Both the position numbers and the translations under genes were made by a program. From Azonexaceae bacterium (GTDB lineage Bacteria > Pseudomonadota > Gammaproteobacteria > Burkholderiales > Rhodocyclaceae): a stretch of 64,000 bases of DNA. Where the stretch lies: NCBI GenBank assembly GCA_013335535.1, contig JAAXVL010000008.1, forward strand, positions 62,001-126,000, in the 5' to 3' direction. How positions within the stretch are numbered: the stretch's first letter is position 1; every line of letters begins with the position of its first letter. The notes beneath the pieces are model-generated. The model saw nothing but the letters and a program-made list of their open reading frames with translations, was not told where the DNA came from and made no database searches. Positions 48,312-56,603 of this stretch are shown here, piece after piece.

Positions 48312-49679
48312 ATGAAAAACAATCGCACAGTTATCGCAACATGTATCGTTGCCCTTTTTGCCAGTAGTCCTGTATTCGCCAAGGAATTGCGGCAATTTCA
48401 TGAGGATGATTGGAGCAAGGTTGCGTCTTATGGCAAGGTATTGATCTCGCAGGACTCGGCCGATAGCTGGGGGGCATGGACCGACTTTGTCGAACCAGCC
48501 GCAGGCGCCCCGAATGTAAATCCTGCGCAACTCCTGGGAGCAGGAAGCGGAGATAGCTATCGCAATCTTCCGATAGTCCTGCCAGTTGAGTCGGGCATTT
48601 GCGGGGCTGGTGACTGGTGTGGATATTCGATCTTTAGCGAATCAAAGTCAGGGGAAATAACTCCTGCGCTGTATCGATCAGGTGGAAGTCCAAAACAGCA
48701 ATATTCAGGTGGACTGTTTGCCCTGACTCTGACAGCCGCCGATGGCTCACCAGGTGAAGGCAACGTTTCTTGGCGCCTAGCTTCACTAGAGACTGGTTCC
48801 GAACTGATGAACTCCGGTGGGGAGAAATGGGCATATTTTGGTGGCGGCGATGTCAGTCCGGAAGTTTGGGATTCACGGACAGTATTGAAGTGGGTGAATG
48901 GTCGGTTGCGCTTTGTCACTGAAAGCTATCTCAAATACAGTGCTGGCCAGCAGTGGAACAACTCCGACAATGGAATTGCGCATTTCGCAGCCTATGACAA
49001 ATCTGAAGGAAGTTACGGCTTTATCAATGGCTTCTCCAACAACCGGAAAGCCAATGAGGGCACCAACGCAATTGACCCCACTTTCTTCATTCTGTTGTCC
49101 AACACCCCATTCACAGACACCCTCAAGGCGAAGGACGACCAAGTAGCCGTCGGCGAGTACTCCCGCACAGTTTGGGCCTACACCAGCGGCCAAAACAATG
49201 AAAAGTCTATCTATGAAGGGGAAACTTCATCGACGACCACGCATGGTTTCTATGTTGCCGGCGTTACCTCACCCCAAGCCTACCTAGATGCACAGAAGGC
49301 CGGCGATGTGGTTGCCAAGTACTCCGGCGGCAGTTTTGACGGGAATCGTCAAGGACATGTAGCCATTACCGTCAATTTCAAACCGGGAACATGGAGCGGT
49401 GTCTGGTATGGCGGCCTCGATAAGAACGCAATGAACTTCTCGGCTAAGGGTGATGTTGTTGGCGCGAATATTGTTGCGAACGCGATTAGTCCTACTGCTT
49501 ACGTCAATTCAAGCAATGTCTCTTATTCCGGAAATGTCCAGGGCTCCTTCTACGGACAAGAAGCGGGTTCGATTGGCGGCTTAACGAACGTGAGCAAGTC
49601 GGTAAATAACCAAGTAACCCAGACTCAAAACGCCGTTTTCCTGGTTAACAAGGTTTCCACTTCTGGTGGCATGAAGTAG
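48312..49679 (+). CDS. Secreted protein with C-terminal TbpB-like barrel, probable type XI secretion cargo (copy 2)
   Basis: The 455-residue paralog of the preceding gene shares the signal peptide pattern (RTVIATCIVALFAS), SWGAWTDFVEPAAGAP, DWCGYSIF, the barrel segments VAITVNFKPGTWSGVWYGG and GSFYGQEAGSIGG, and the end QNAVFLVNKVSTSGG. The middle region has diverged strongly, as expected of surface-exposed or ligand-binding loops. GAGGA precedes the ATG by 7 nt. Separate terminators after each gene suggest separate transcripts. Confidence 0.75.
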   Translation: MKNNRTVIATCIVALFASSPVFAKELRQFHEDDWSKVASYGKVLISQDSADSWGAWTDFVEPAAGAPNVNPAQLLGAGSGDSYRNLPIVLPVESGICGAGDWCGYSIFSESKSGEITPALYRSGGSPKQQYSGGLFALTLTAADGSPGEGNVSWRLASLETGSELMNSGGEKWAYFGGGDVSPEVWDSRTVLKWVNGRLRFVTESYLKYSAGQQWNNSDNGIAHFAAYDKSEGSYGFINGFSNNRKANEGTNAIDPTFFILLSNTPFTDTLKAKDDQVAVGEYSRTVWAYTSGQNNEKSIYEGETSSTTTHGFYVAGVTSPQAYLDAQKAGDVVAKYSGGSFDGNRQGHVAITVNFKPGTWSGVWYGGLDKNAMNFSAKGDVVGANIVANAISPTAYVNSSNVSYSGNVQGSFYGQEAGSIGGLTNVSKSVNNQVTQTQNAVFLVNKVSTSGGMK

Positions 49680-49708
49680 GTCGTACGCGAGATATCGCTA
49701 GTCCGAAA

Positions 49709-49735
49709 GAAAGGCGCCGCAAGGCGCCTTTCTTG
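49709..49735 (+). terminator. Terminator after cargo gene 2
   Basis: GAAAGGCGCC/GGCGCCTTTC with a GCAA loop followed by TTGTTG. A weaker T tract than the two upstream copies; it may also act on the convergent acyl-CoA dehydrogenase operon. Confidence 0.8.
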
Positions 49736-49794
49736 TTGATTATTGAATGGACATTGGAGCTCAAGCTCTTACGCCCCATCAACGCCCTTCCGTA

Positions 49795-51588
49795 TCAGAA
49801 TACTTCATCACCTATCGCTGCCAAGGCTGCATCACCGGCTCTGACGGTTTCACCGTAGGCCGTAGCCTGCGGCAACATCTGGTCAGCATAAAAGCGGGCC
49901 GTCGCGATCTTGGCACGGTAGAAAGCCTGGTCGCCCTCACCTTTGTCCAGATAACCAGCAGCAGCCAGTGCAGCCTTGCCCATGAACCAGCCACCGCAGA
50001 CGGTGACCGCCAGGTGCAGGTAGGGTACGGCGGCCGTCAACACACCGGAGAGGCCGGTCTTGGCGTTGGCGGCCAGCCATTCGCTTGCGTCCGTCCACGC
50101 CTTGAGCGCGACGCCGAGGCGCTGGCCGATGGCCTGCAATTCCGGCTTGCCGGAAGCTCCCAATGCCTTGGCGGTGGCGTAGACCTCGCCGAAGACGACC
50201 TTGGCCGTCGCGCCCTGGTCGCGCATGAGTTTGCGGAACAGGAGATCGTTGGCCTGGATGCCGGTCGTCCCTTCGTAGATCGTGGTGATGCGCGAATCGC
50301 GCCAGTGCTGGGCGGCGCCGGTTTCCTCGATGAAGCCCATGCCGCCGTAGATCTGGATGCCGAGCGAGGTGACGTCGATGCCCATTTCGGTGCCGCCGCC
50401 CTTGACGATGGGGATCATGAACTCGGCGAGAAATAGCGATTTTTGCCGATTTTCCGGGTTGACCGTGGCATGCGCCCGGTCGAGCAGGCCGGAGGCGTAA
50501 TAAGCCATGGCCCGGCACGCTTCGACGCGGCACTTCATGAGCATCAGCATGCGGCGGATGTCAGGGTGTTTGTCGAGCGTCACGAGGGCTTCGCCAGTCA
50601 CGGCATCGCGCCCCTGCTTGCGTTCGCGGGCATAGCCGAGTGCCTGCTGGTAGGCCCGCTCGCCGAGGGCAATACCTTGGAGGCCGACGCCGAGGCGGGC
50701 CTCGTTCATCATGATGAACATGTACTCGAGGCCGCGATTGGCTTGGCCGAGCAGGTAGCCGACGGCACCGCCATTGTCACCGTAGGCCATGACGCAGGTC
50801 GGGCTGGCGTGGATGCCGAGCTTGTGTTCGATGGAAACGCAGTAAGCGTCGTTGCGGGCGCCGAGCGAGCCGTCGGCGTTCACCAGGAACTTCGGGACGA
50901 GGAACATCGAGATGCCCTTCACCCCGGCCGGTGCATCGGGCAGTCGGGCAAGGACGAGGTGGACGATGTTGTCCGTCATGTCGTGGTCGCCGTAGGTGAT
51001 GAAAATCTTCTGGCCGAAGACGCGGTACGTGCCATCGGCCTGCGGCTCGGCGCGCGAGCGGATTAGCGCCAGATCGGAGCCGGCTTGCGGCTCGGTCAGA
51101 TTCATCGTGCCGGTCCATTCGCCGGTGATCATCTTTTCGAGGTAGATGGCTTTGAGTTCGTCGCTGGCACAGGTGATGAGTGCCTCGACCGCGCCCGTAG
51201 TGAGCAAGGGGCCGAGCGAAAACGACAGATTAGCCGAGCAGACCATTTCCTTGACGGCGACGCCCAGCGTATCGGGCAGGCCCTGGCCGCCGAAATCGGC
51301 CGGCGATGAAACGCCGTTCCAGCCGGCTTCGCAGAAGGCTTTGTAGGCTTCCTTCCAGCCAGGTGGGGTGGTGACGCCATTGGGGGTCAGCTTGCAACCT
51401 TCCTTGTCGCCAACGCGATTGAGGGGGGCGAGGACTTCACCGGTGAATTTGGCGGCCTCGTCCAGAATCGCATCGGCGAGGTCTGGCGTGGCATCGGCAT
51501 ATTCCGGAAACTGCGCCAGCTCCTTGAAGCCGGCCAGTTCGTCCATGACGAAACGCATGTCTTTTACGGGCGCACGGTAGTCGCTCAT
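49795..51588 (-). CDS. Acyl-CoA dehydrogenase with C-terminal extension
   Basis: The 597-residue FAD enzyme catalyses the first step of beta-oxidation. It has the acyl-CoA dehydrogenase domains (GWNGVSSPADFGGQG, TMNLTEPQAGSDLALIRSRA, GVKGISMFLVPKF) and the catalytic Glu in RITTIYEGTTGIQANDLLFR, plus the C-terminal domain typical of the 590-600 residue subfamily. It is the last gene of the fadN operon. Residues about 372-385 (ATVNPENRQKSLFL) are encoded by a copy of the dispersed element. Confidence 0.92.
   Translation of the reverse strand: MSDYRAPVKDMRFVMDELAGFKELAQFPEYADATPDLADAILDEAAKFTGEVLAPLNRVGDKEGCKLTPNGVTTPPGWKEAYKAFCEAGWNGVSSPADFGGQGLPDTLGVAVKEMVCSANLSFSLGPLLTTGAVEALITCASDELKAIYLEKMITGEWTGTMNLTEPQAGSDLALIRSRAEPQADGTYRVFGQKIFITYGDHDMTDNIVHLVLARLPDAPAGVKGISMFLVPKFLVNADGSLGARNDAYCVSIEHKLGIHASPTCVMAYGDNGGAVGYLLGQANRGLEYMFIMMNEARLGVGLQGIALGERAYQQALGYARERKQGRDAVTGEALVTLDKHPDIRRMLMLMKCRVEACRAMAYYASGLLDRAHATVNPENRQKSLFLAEFMIPIVKGGGTEMGIDVTSLGIQIYGGMGFIEETGAAQHWRDSRITTIYEGTTGIQANDLLFRKLMRDQGATAKVVFGEVYATAKALGASGKPELQAIGQRLGVALKAWTDASEWLAANAKTGLSGVLTAAVPYLHLAVTVCGGWFMGKAALAAAGYLDKGEGDQAFYRAKIATARFYADQMLPQATAYGETVRAGDAALAAIGDEVF
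50432..50471 (+). repeat. Dispersed element, copy 13 (inside acyl-CoA dehydrogenase gene)
   Basis: AGCGATTTTTGCCGATTTT followed by CCGGGTTGACCGTGGCAT: one extra G in the core. It is read in frame as ATVNPENRQKSL in the helical C-terminal half. Confidence 0.85.
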
Positions 51589-51612
51589 TTTGTTTGTCTC
51601 CTCTTTATTTTT

Positions 51613-52560
51613 TCAGAATGGGCTGCTGCACAGCGCCGTCTTCGCGGCGCGGTATTCCTGCTTCAGGCGGACAATCAACTCGGCGGTAGGCAGCACATCG
51701 GAGATGGTGCCGACGCCCTGCCCGGCACCCCAGATGTCCTTCCAGGCCTTGGCCGCGGTGGAACCGCCAAAACTCATCGCCGTCTTGTCCTTGACCGGCA
51801 GATTGGCCGGATCGAGGCCGGCGGCGATGATGCTCTTGCTCAGGTAGTTGCCATGCACACCGGTGAAGTACGGGGTATAGACGACATCCTTGGCGGCCGA
51901 ATCAACGATGGCCTGTTTGTAGGCTTCGACGGCGTGCGCTTCGTCGGTGGCGATGAAGCGCGTGCCGATGTAGGCGAAATCAGCGCCCATGGCCTGCGCG
52001 GAAAGAATGGCACCGCCGTTGGTAATCGATCCGGAAAGCGCGATCGGACCATCGTAGAACTTGCGGATTTCGCCGACCAGCGCAAACGGACTCAAGGTAC
52101 CGGCATGGCCGCCAGCCCCAGCGCAAACCAGGATCAGGCCATCGACGCCGGCTTCCAGTGCTTTTTCCGCGTGACGCACGCTGATCACGTCGTGAAAAAC
52201 CTTGCCGCCGTAAGCATGCACGGGTGGCACGATCTGCGTCGGCGCCGACAGGCTGGTGATGATGAGCGGTACCTCGTGCTTCACGCACAGCGCCATGTCA
52301 TGCTCGAGGCGCTCGTTGGAGGGATGGATGATCTGATTGACGGCAAAGGGCGCGGCATTGGGATCGGCGGCTAGCTCCGCCTTGATGCGGGTCAGCCATT
52401 CGTCGAGCACTTCCATCGGCCGGGCATTGAGGGCCGGGAAGGAGCCGATCAGGCCGCCCTTGCACTGGGCGATGACGAGATCGGGGTTGGAGACGATGAA
52501 CATTGGCGCGCAGATGACAGGCAGCGCCAGGTTCCGGTTCAGTGATACGGGAATCGGCAT
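51613..52560 (-). CDS. Nitronate monooxygenase / 2-nitropropane dioxygenase family flavoprotein
   Basis: The 315-residue TIM-barrel FMN protein has PVICAPMFIVSNPDLVIAQC, SLSAPTQIVPPVHAYGGKV, CAGAGGHAGTLSPFALV with the catalytic His, SGSITNGGAILSAQAMGADF and YIGTRFIAT. Relatives oxidise nitronates or act as enoyl reductase-like flavoproteins. Its start codon overlaps the fadD stop by one base, so it is coupled into the fatty-acid operon, where its role is not obvious. Confidence 0.9.
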   Translation of the reverse strand: MPIPVSLNRNLALPVICAPMFIVSNPDLVIAQCKGGLIGSFPALNARPMEVLDEWLTRIKAELAADPNAAPFAVNQIIHPSNERLEHDMALCVKHEVPLIITSLSAPTQIVPPVHAYGGKVFHDVISVRHAEKALEAGVDGLILVCAGAGGHAGTLSPFALVGEIRKFYDGPIALSGSITNGGAILSAQAMGADFAYIGTRFIATDEAHAVEAYKQAIVDSAAKDVVYTPYFTGVHGNYLSKSIIAAGLDPANLPVKDKTAMSFGGSTAAKAWKDIWGAGQGVGTISDVLPTAELIVRLKQEYRAAKTALCSSPF

Positions 52561-54218
52561 TACGCCCCCTCTTTCAGTGCGCGGCGCAGGATCTTGCCGA
52601 CGTTGGTGCGTGGCAGGTCGTCGCGGAATTCAACGTGTTTCGGAATCTTGTAGCCAGTGAGCAGACCGCGGCAGTGGTCTATCAGCATGCGCTCGGTGAC
52701 GTTCGGGTCCTTGCGGACGACGAAGATCTTCACCGCTTCACCCGAGTTCTCGTCGACCACGCCGATAGCCGCCACATCGCGCACACCGGGATGCATGGCG
52801 ACAACTTCCTCGACTTCGTTCGGATACACATTGAAGCCGGAGACCAGAATCATGTCCTTTTTACGGTCGACCAGGAAAACAAAGCCCTTTTTGTCGACGT
52901 AACCCATGTCACCGGTGCGCAGGAAACGGTCGGGATAAAATACAAAATCCGTTTCCTCTTGCCGCTGCCAGTAGCCCTTCATGACCTGTGGGCCGCGAAT
53001 GCAGATTTCGCCGATCTGGCCTTGCGGCACCTCGTTGCCATAATCGTCGCGGATCGAGACTTCGGTCGACGAAATCGGCAGGCCGATGGAGCCGTTGAAA
53101 TCGCCCATATCGAGCGGGTTTATGGTCGCCGCCGGGGAGGTTTCGGTCAGGCCGTAAGCCTGCAGCAAGGGCGTGCCGACGACCTGCTTCCACTTTTCAG
53201 CGACCGGTCCCTGGACTGCCATGCCGCCACCCAGCGTGACGCGCATGGTCGAAAAGTCGAGCTTGGCAAAATCCTCGTTGTGGAGCAGCGCGTTGAACAA
53301 GGTATTGACCCCGGTCACCACGGTCACCGGGTACTTGCCCCATTCCTTCACAAAGCCTGGAATGTCGCGCGGATTGGCGATGAGCAGGTTGCGCGCGCCG
53401 ATCATCAGGAAGGTCAGGCAGTTCGCCGTCAGCGCGAAGATGTGATAGAGCGGCAGCGCGGTGATGATGAATTCCTCGCCCTCGCGCACCACCGGCTTGA
53501 TCCAGCTGTAGGCCTGGGTGACGTTGGAGGCGATGTTGGCGTGGGTCAGCATGGCCCCCTTGGAAACGCCCGTCGTACCGCCCGTGTATTGCAGGAAGGC
53601 AATGTCGTCCTGGGTCAGTGGCACGGGCTGCCAACCATGGCTGCGCCCCGTTGCCAGCGCGCTGTTGAAGCCGATGGAACCGGGCAACTTCCAGGCTGGT
53701 ACCAGCTTCTTGACGTGGCGCACGACAAAATTGACGATGATGCCCTTGAGCCCGAGCATTTCGCCCATCGGCGTGACGATGACGTGCTTGAGCGCCGTGT
53801 GGGCGATGACCTGCTCCAGCGTGTGCGCGAAATTCTCGACGATGACGATAGCCGTCGCCCCGGAGTCCTTGAGCTGGTGTTCCAGTTCGCGCGGCGTGTA
53901 GAGCGGGTTGCAATTGACCACGACACAACCGGCGCGCAAGGTGCCGAACAGCGCCACGGGGTATTGCAGCAGGTTGGGCATCATCAGCGCGACGCGGTCA
54001 CCCTTTTTCAGCCCCTTGGCCTGCAGCCAGCCGGCGAAGGCCTTGCTCTCCGCATCGAGCTGACCGTAGGTCATCGTCTTGTCCATACTGATGTAGGCGA
54101 CCTTGTCGGCATAGCGCAGGCAGGCCGTTTCGAACAGCGCGACAAGCGACGGAATGTGGTCGATGTCGATATTGGCCGGCACGCCATTCGGATAACTTTG
54201 TAGCCAGATTTTTTCCAT
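52560..54218 (-). CDS. fadD: Long-chain fatty-acid--CoA ligase
   Basis: The 552-residue AMP-forming enzyme activates fatty acids with CoA. The adenylation motif [25 protein letters not shown] motif ([15 protein letters not shown]), [12 protein letters not shown] and [20 protein letters not shown] are all intact. The ATG at 54218 follows GGAGGAG; the longer frame has no similarity. It is the central gene of the operon running from fadN to the acyl-CoA dehydrogenase. Confidence 0.96.
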   Translation of the reverse strand: MEKIWLQSYPNGVPANIDIDHIPSLVALFETACLRYADKVAYISMDKTMTYGQLDAESKAFAGWLQAKGLKKGDRVALMMPNLLQYPVALFGTLRAGCVVVNCNPLYTPRELEHQLKDSGATAIVIVENFAHTLEQVIAHTALKHVIVTPMGEMLGLKGIIVNFVVRHVKKLVPAWKLPGSIGFNSALATGRSHGWQPVPLTQDDIAFLQYTGGTTGVSKGAMLTHANIASNVTQAYSWIKPVVREGEEFIITALPLYHIFALTANCLTFLMIGARNLLIANPRDIPGFVKEWGKYPVTVVTGVNTLFNALLHNEDFAKLDFSTMRVTLGGGMAVQGPVAEKWKQVVGTPLLQAYGLTETSPAATINPLDMGDFNGSIGLPISSTEVSIRDDYGNEVPQGQIGEICIRGPQVMKGYWQRQEETDFVFYPDRFLRTGDMGYVDKKGFVFLVDRKKDMILVSGFNVYPNEVEEVVAMHPGVRDVAAIGVVDENSGEAVKIFVVRKDPNVTERMLIDHCRGLLTGYKIPKHVEFRDDLPRTNVGKILRRALKEGA

Positions 54219-54243
54219 GATTGTCTCCTCCTCCGTTGCCAAC

Positions 54244-54819
54244 CTAGCTTCCGAGCAGCGCCTTCTTGAGCGAGGCGTCCACCGGCTTGTCACCGAGCCA
54301 GACCTTGAGCAGCGCTTTCGCGAAACCCGCACCAGCCACCTTGCCACGCATCTCCCCGTTCAGGCTGACTGCGACGCCTTCTGCGGAGAAGTCAATGCCG
54401 ATGGTATCGCCTTCGCGGGCCTTGCCGATACCTTTCATGATGCCGCCCAGCTGGTCGGCCTGGGTTTTGAGCTCAGCCAGTTCGGCCGGGCTGTGGTTGT
54501 TCCTGAGCCCCTCGTCGAGCGCCGAACTCAGCGTGTCGGCGTCAAGATCACGCATCATGCGCATGACCATGCGACGTGGTTGCGGGCTGTCGTAGATGGC
54601 CGTCGACGTCGTCGATTTTTGTCCAACGTACAGCGCGCCGACGTACACCTTGATGAACAGCTTGCTGCGCAAACCGGCGCCATTGAGCACCAGTTCGCTG
54701 CTGCCCACCTTGATGCTGTCTGCCACCTTGACCCCGGCCACTTCGGCGGCATGCAGCCCCGGAACGGCCAGCAAGGTGGCAATGAACGCCGCCCGCCTGA
54801 CACTTGTCGATGTAATCAT
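54244..54819 (-). CDS. Chalcone isomerase-like periplasmic protein
   Basis: The 191-residue protein has a signal peptide ([20 protein letters not shown] then GLHA) and the chalcone-isomerase-like fold pattern: [50 protein letters not shown] and [17 protein letters not shown]. In bacteria this family is not known to act on flavonoids; a fatty-acid-binding role, as in plant FAP proteins, would fit its place in a fatty-acid operon (inference). It overlaps the preceding thioesterase gene by 4 bp. Confidence 0.85.
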   Translation of the reverse strand: MITSTSVRRAAFIATLLAVPGLHAAEVAGVKVADSIKVGSSELVLNGAGLRSKLFIKVYVGALYVGQKSTTSTAIYDSPQPRRMVMRMMRDLDADTLSSALDEGLRNNHSPAELAELKTQADQLGGIMKGIGKAREGDTIGIDFSAEGVAVSLNGEMRGKVAGAGFAKALLKVWLGDKPVDASLKKALLGS

Positions 54820-55328
54820 TTGTCTCCTCCACCGCTCTTTTGTCGGTAGTAATGTTTGTCGGCAATGTAAACCGTGCGTTCCACGACGGTATGCACAGTG
54901 CCGTGCTTGTCTTTCAATTCGACCTGATACGTCCGCTCAAGCTCCGGACTCTTGGCCAATTCGGCGCGAATCTCTGCCACTTCCTCGTCACTCAGTACAA
55001 AATCGGCATGCAAGGTCGAAAACCCGGGCTTGCGGTAACGAATGCTCGCTGCCTTGTCCCAGACGATATAGCCGTCGCCGAGCGCTGCCATGAGCATCAT
55101 CGGATGCGCCCCGTCGGTGATCGCGAAGAGCGAACCGCCGTAGAGCGAACCGACGATGTTCTTGGTCTTCCAGTTCAGCGGCAGGGAAACCCGGATGTGG
55201 CGCAAATCCTTCGCCACATGCGTCACCCGCCCGCCGGTGCCACGAAAGGCCGGATGAAAATTGAAGCCCAGACGTACCATGCGCGCCCGCCAGGTTGGAG
55301 AAAGTTTGGCCAGCCAGGCGGGTTTCAT
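54816..55328 (-). CDS. Hotdog-fold thioesterase-like protein (DUF4442)
   Basis: The 170-residue protein has the DUF4442 hotdog pattern: RVTHVAKDLRHIRVSLPLNW, NIVGSLYGGSLFAITDGAHP, ASIRYRKPGFSTLHADF. It probably hydrolyses an acyl-CoA or shields an acyl group. The ATG at 55328 lies 2 bp from a copy of the dispersed element and no Shine-Dalgarno site is visible; the frame stays open through the element (HGHPEKSAKIE), so an upstream start or leaderless coupling to the thiolase gene is possible. Confidence 0.82.
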   Translation of the reverse strand: MKPAWLAKLSPTWRARMVRLGFNFHPAFRGTGGRVTHVAKDLRHIRVSLPLNWKTKNIVGSLYGGSLFAITDGAHPMMLMAALGDGYIVWDKAASIRYRKPGFSTLHADFVLSDEEVAEIRAELAKSPELERTYQVELKDKHGTVHTVVERTVYIADKHYYRQKSGGGDK

Positions 55329-55330
55329 GA

Positions 55331-55369
55331 TTTCAATTTTGGCCGATTTTTCCGGATGACCGTGGGAAT
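55331..55369 (+). repeat. Dispersed element, copy 14 (intergenic, at a start codon)
   Basis: ATTTCAATTTTGGCCGATTT followed by TTCCGGATGACCGTGGGAAT; one core mismatch (A for T). It fills most of the 53 bp between the thiolase stop and the thioesterase start. Confidence 0.92.
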
Positions 55370-55381
55370 GACCGTTTCGCC

Positions 55382-56581
55382 TTAAAGACGCTCGATCACA
55401 CCTGCGGCGCCCATGCCGGTGCCGATGCACATGGTCACCATGCCGTACTTGCCGCCCGTCCGGCGCAGGCCATGCACGGCCGTGGCGATGCGAATGGCAC
55501 CGGTGGCGCCAAGCGGATGGCCGAGCGCGATGGCGCCGCCGAGCGGATTGACCTTGGCCGGATCGATGCCGAGTTCCTGCATGACGGCGATCGACTGCGC
55601 GGCGAAGGCTTCGTTGAGCTCGATCCAGTCCAGCTGATCCTGCGTGATGCCGACCTGCGCCAGCACCTTGGGAATCGCCGCGACCGGCCCGATGCCCATG
55701 ATCTCCGGCGCCACACCGCCGACGGCGTAGCCGGCAAAGCGGGCAAGCGGCGTCAGGTTGTGTTCCTTGAGCACCTTTTCCGACACCAGCATCACCGCCC
55801 CGGCGCCGTCGGACATCTGCGACGAATTGCCGGCCGTGACCGAGCCGCGGGCATGGAACACCGGCTTGAGCTTGCCGAGCTTTTCCAGCGAGGCATCGGC
55901 ACGCGGGCCTTCGTCGGTATCGACCGTGCGCTCGCGCAGCTTGATCTCGCCCGTCGCCAGGTCGGGCAGGCTTTCGCGGATCGTGTAAGGCGTCGTCTCG
56001 GCCATGAAGTGACCGGCGGCGATGGCCGCGCAGGCCTTCTGGTTGGAGGCCAGCGCAAAGGCATCCTGCGCCTCGCGGCTGACCTTCCACTGGTTCGCCA
56101 CCTTTTCAGCGGTCAGGCCCATGCCATAGGCGATGCCGAGGTTTTCCTCCTTGGCGAAGATGGCCGGATTCATCGACATCTTGTTGCCCATGATCTGCGG
56201 CATCACCGACATCGACTCGGTGCCGGCGGCGATCATCACGTCGGCCAGGCCGAGGCGGATCTGGTTGGCGGCATCGGCCACCGCCTGCACCCCGGAGGAG
56301 CAGAAGCGGTTGATGGTGAGACCCGGCACGGTGATCGGCAGACCGGCCAACAGCAGGCCGATGCGGGCGACGTTCATGCCCTGCTCGGCTTCCGGCATGG
56401 CGCAGCCGACGATGACGTCGCCGATGCGCGCGGGGTCAACACCCGGCACCTGCGCGACGACGGCCTTGATCACCGCGGCCAGCATGTCGTCCGGCCGCAC
56501 GTTCTTGAACATCCCGTTGCGCTTGGCCACCGGCAATCGGGTGGCGGCAACGATGTAGGCTTCCTGAATCTGTTTGCTCAT
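55382..56581 (-). CDS. fadA: Acetyl-CoA acyltransferase (thiolase), fadA type
   Basis: The 399-residue thiolase cleaves 3-ketoacyl-CoA. Catalytic residues are visible: Cys in INRFCSSGVQAVADAAN, His in IALGHPLGATGAIR and the second Cys in TMCIGTGMGAAGVIE. It follows the HAD-ECH multienzyme gene by 22 bp and completes the beta-oxidation cycle with it. Confidence 0.95.
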   Translation of the reverse strand: MSKQIQEAYIVAATRLPVAKRNGMFKNVRPDDMLAAVIKAVVAQVPGVDPARIGDVIVGCAMPEAEQGMNVARIGLLLAGLPITVPGLTINRFCSSGVQAVADAANQIRLGLADVMIAAGTESMSVMPQIMGNKMSMNPAIFAKEENLGIAYGMGLTAEKVANQWKVSREAQDAFALASNQKACAAIAAGHFMAETTPYTIRESLPDLATGEIKLRERTVDTDEGPRADASLEKLGKLKPVFHARGSVTAGNSSQMSDGAGAVMLVSEKVLKEHNLTPLARFAGYAVGGVAPEIMGIGPVAAIPKVLAQVGITQDQLDWIELNEAFAAQSIAVMQELGIDPAKVNPLGGAIALGHPLGATGAIRIATAVHGLRRTGGKYGMVTMCIGTGMGAAGVIERL

Positions 56582-56603
56582 TTTTCTATGTCTCCTGGCC
56601 CGA

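Noticed and set aside
49747-50436. Long plus-strand frame across the acyl-CoA dehydrogenase gene
   Set aside because: It is the antisense shadow of a well-supported gene and has no domain, as is common at this GC content. Similar shadows across clpB, prfC, tex and the fad genes were also dropped.
52858-52885. ACGGTCGACCAGGAAAAC in fadD resembles the dispersed element
   Set aside because: It encodes LVDRKKDMI, a motif conserved in all acyl-CoA synthetases, and the A/T tracts are missing, so the similarity is explained by coding.
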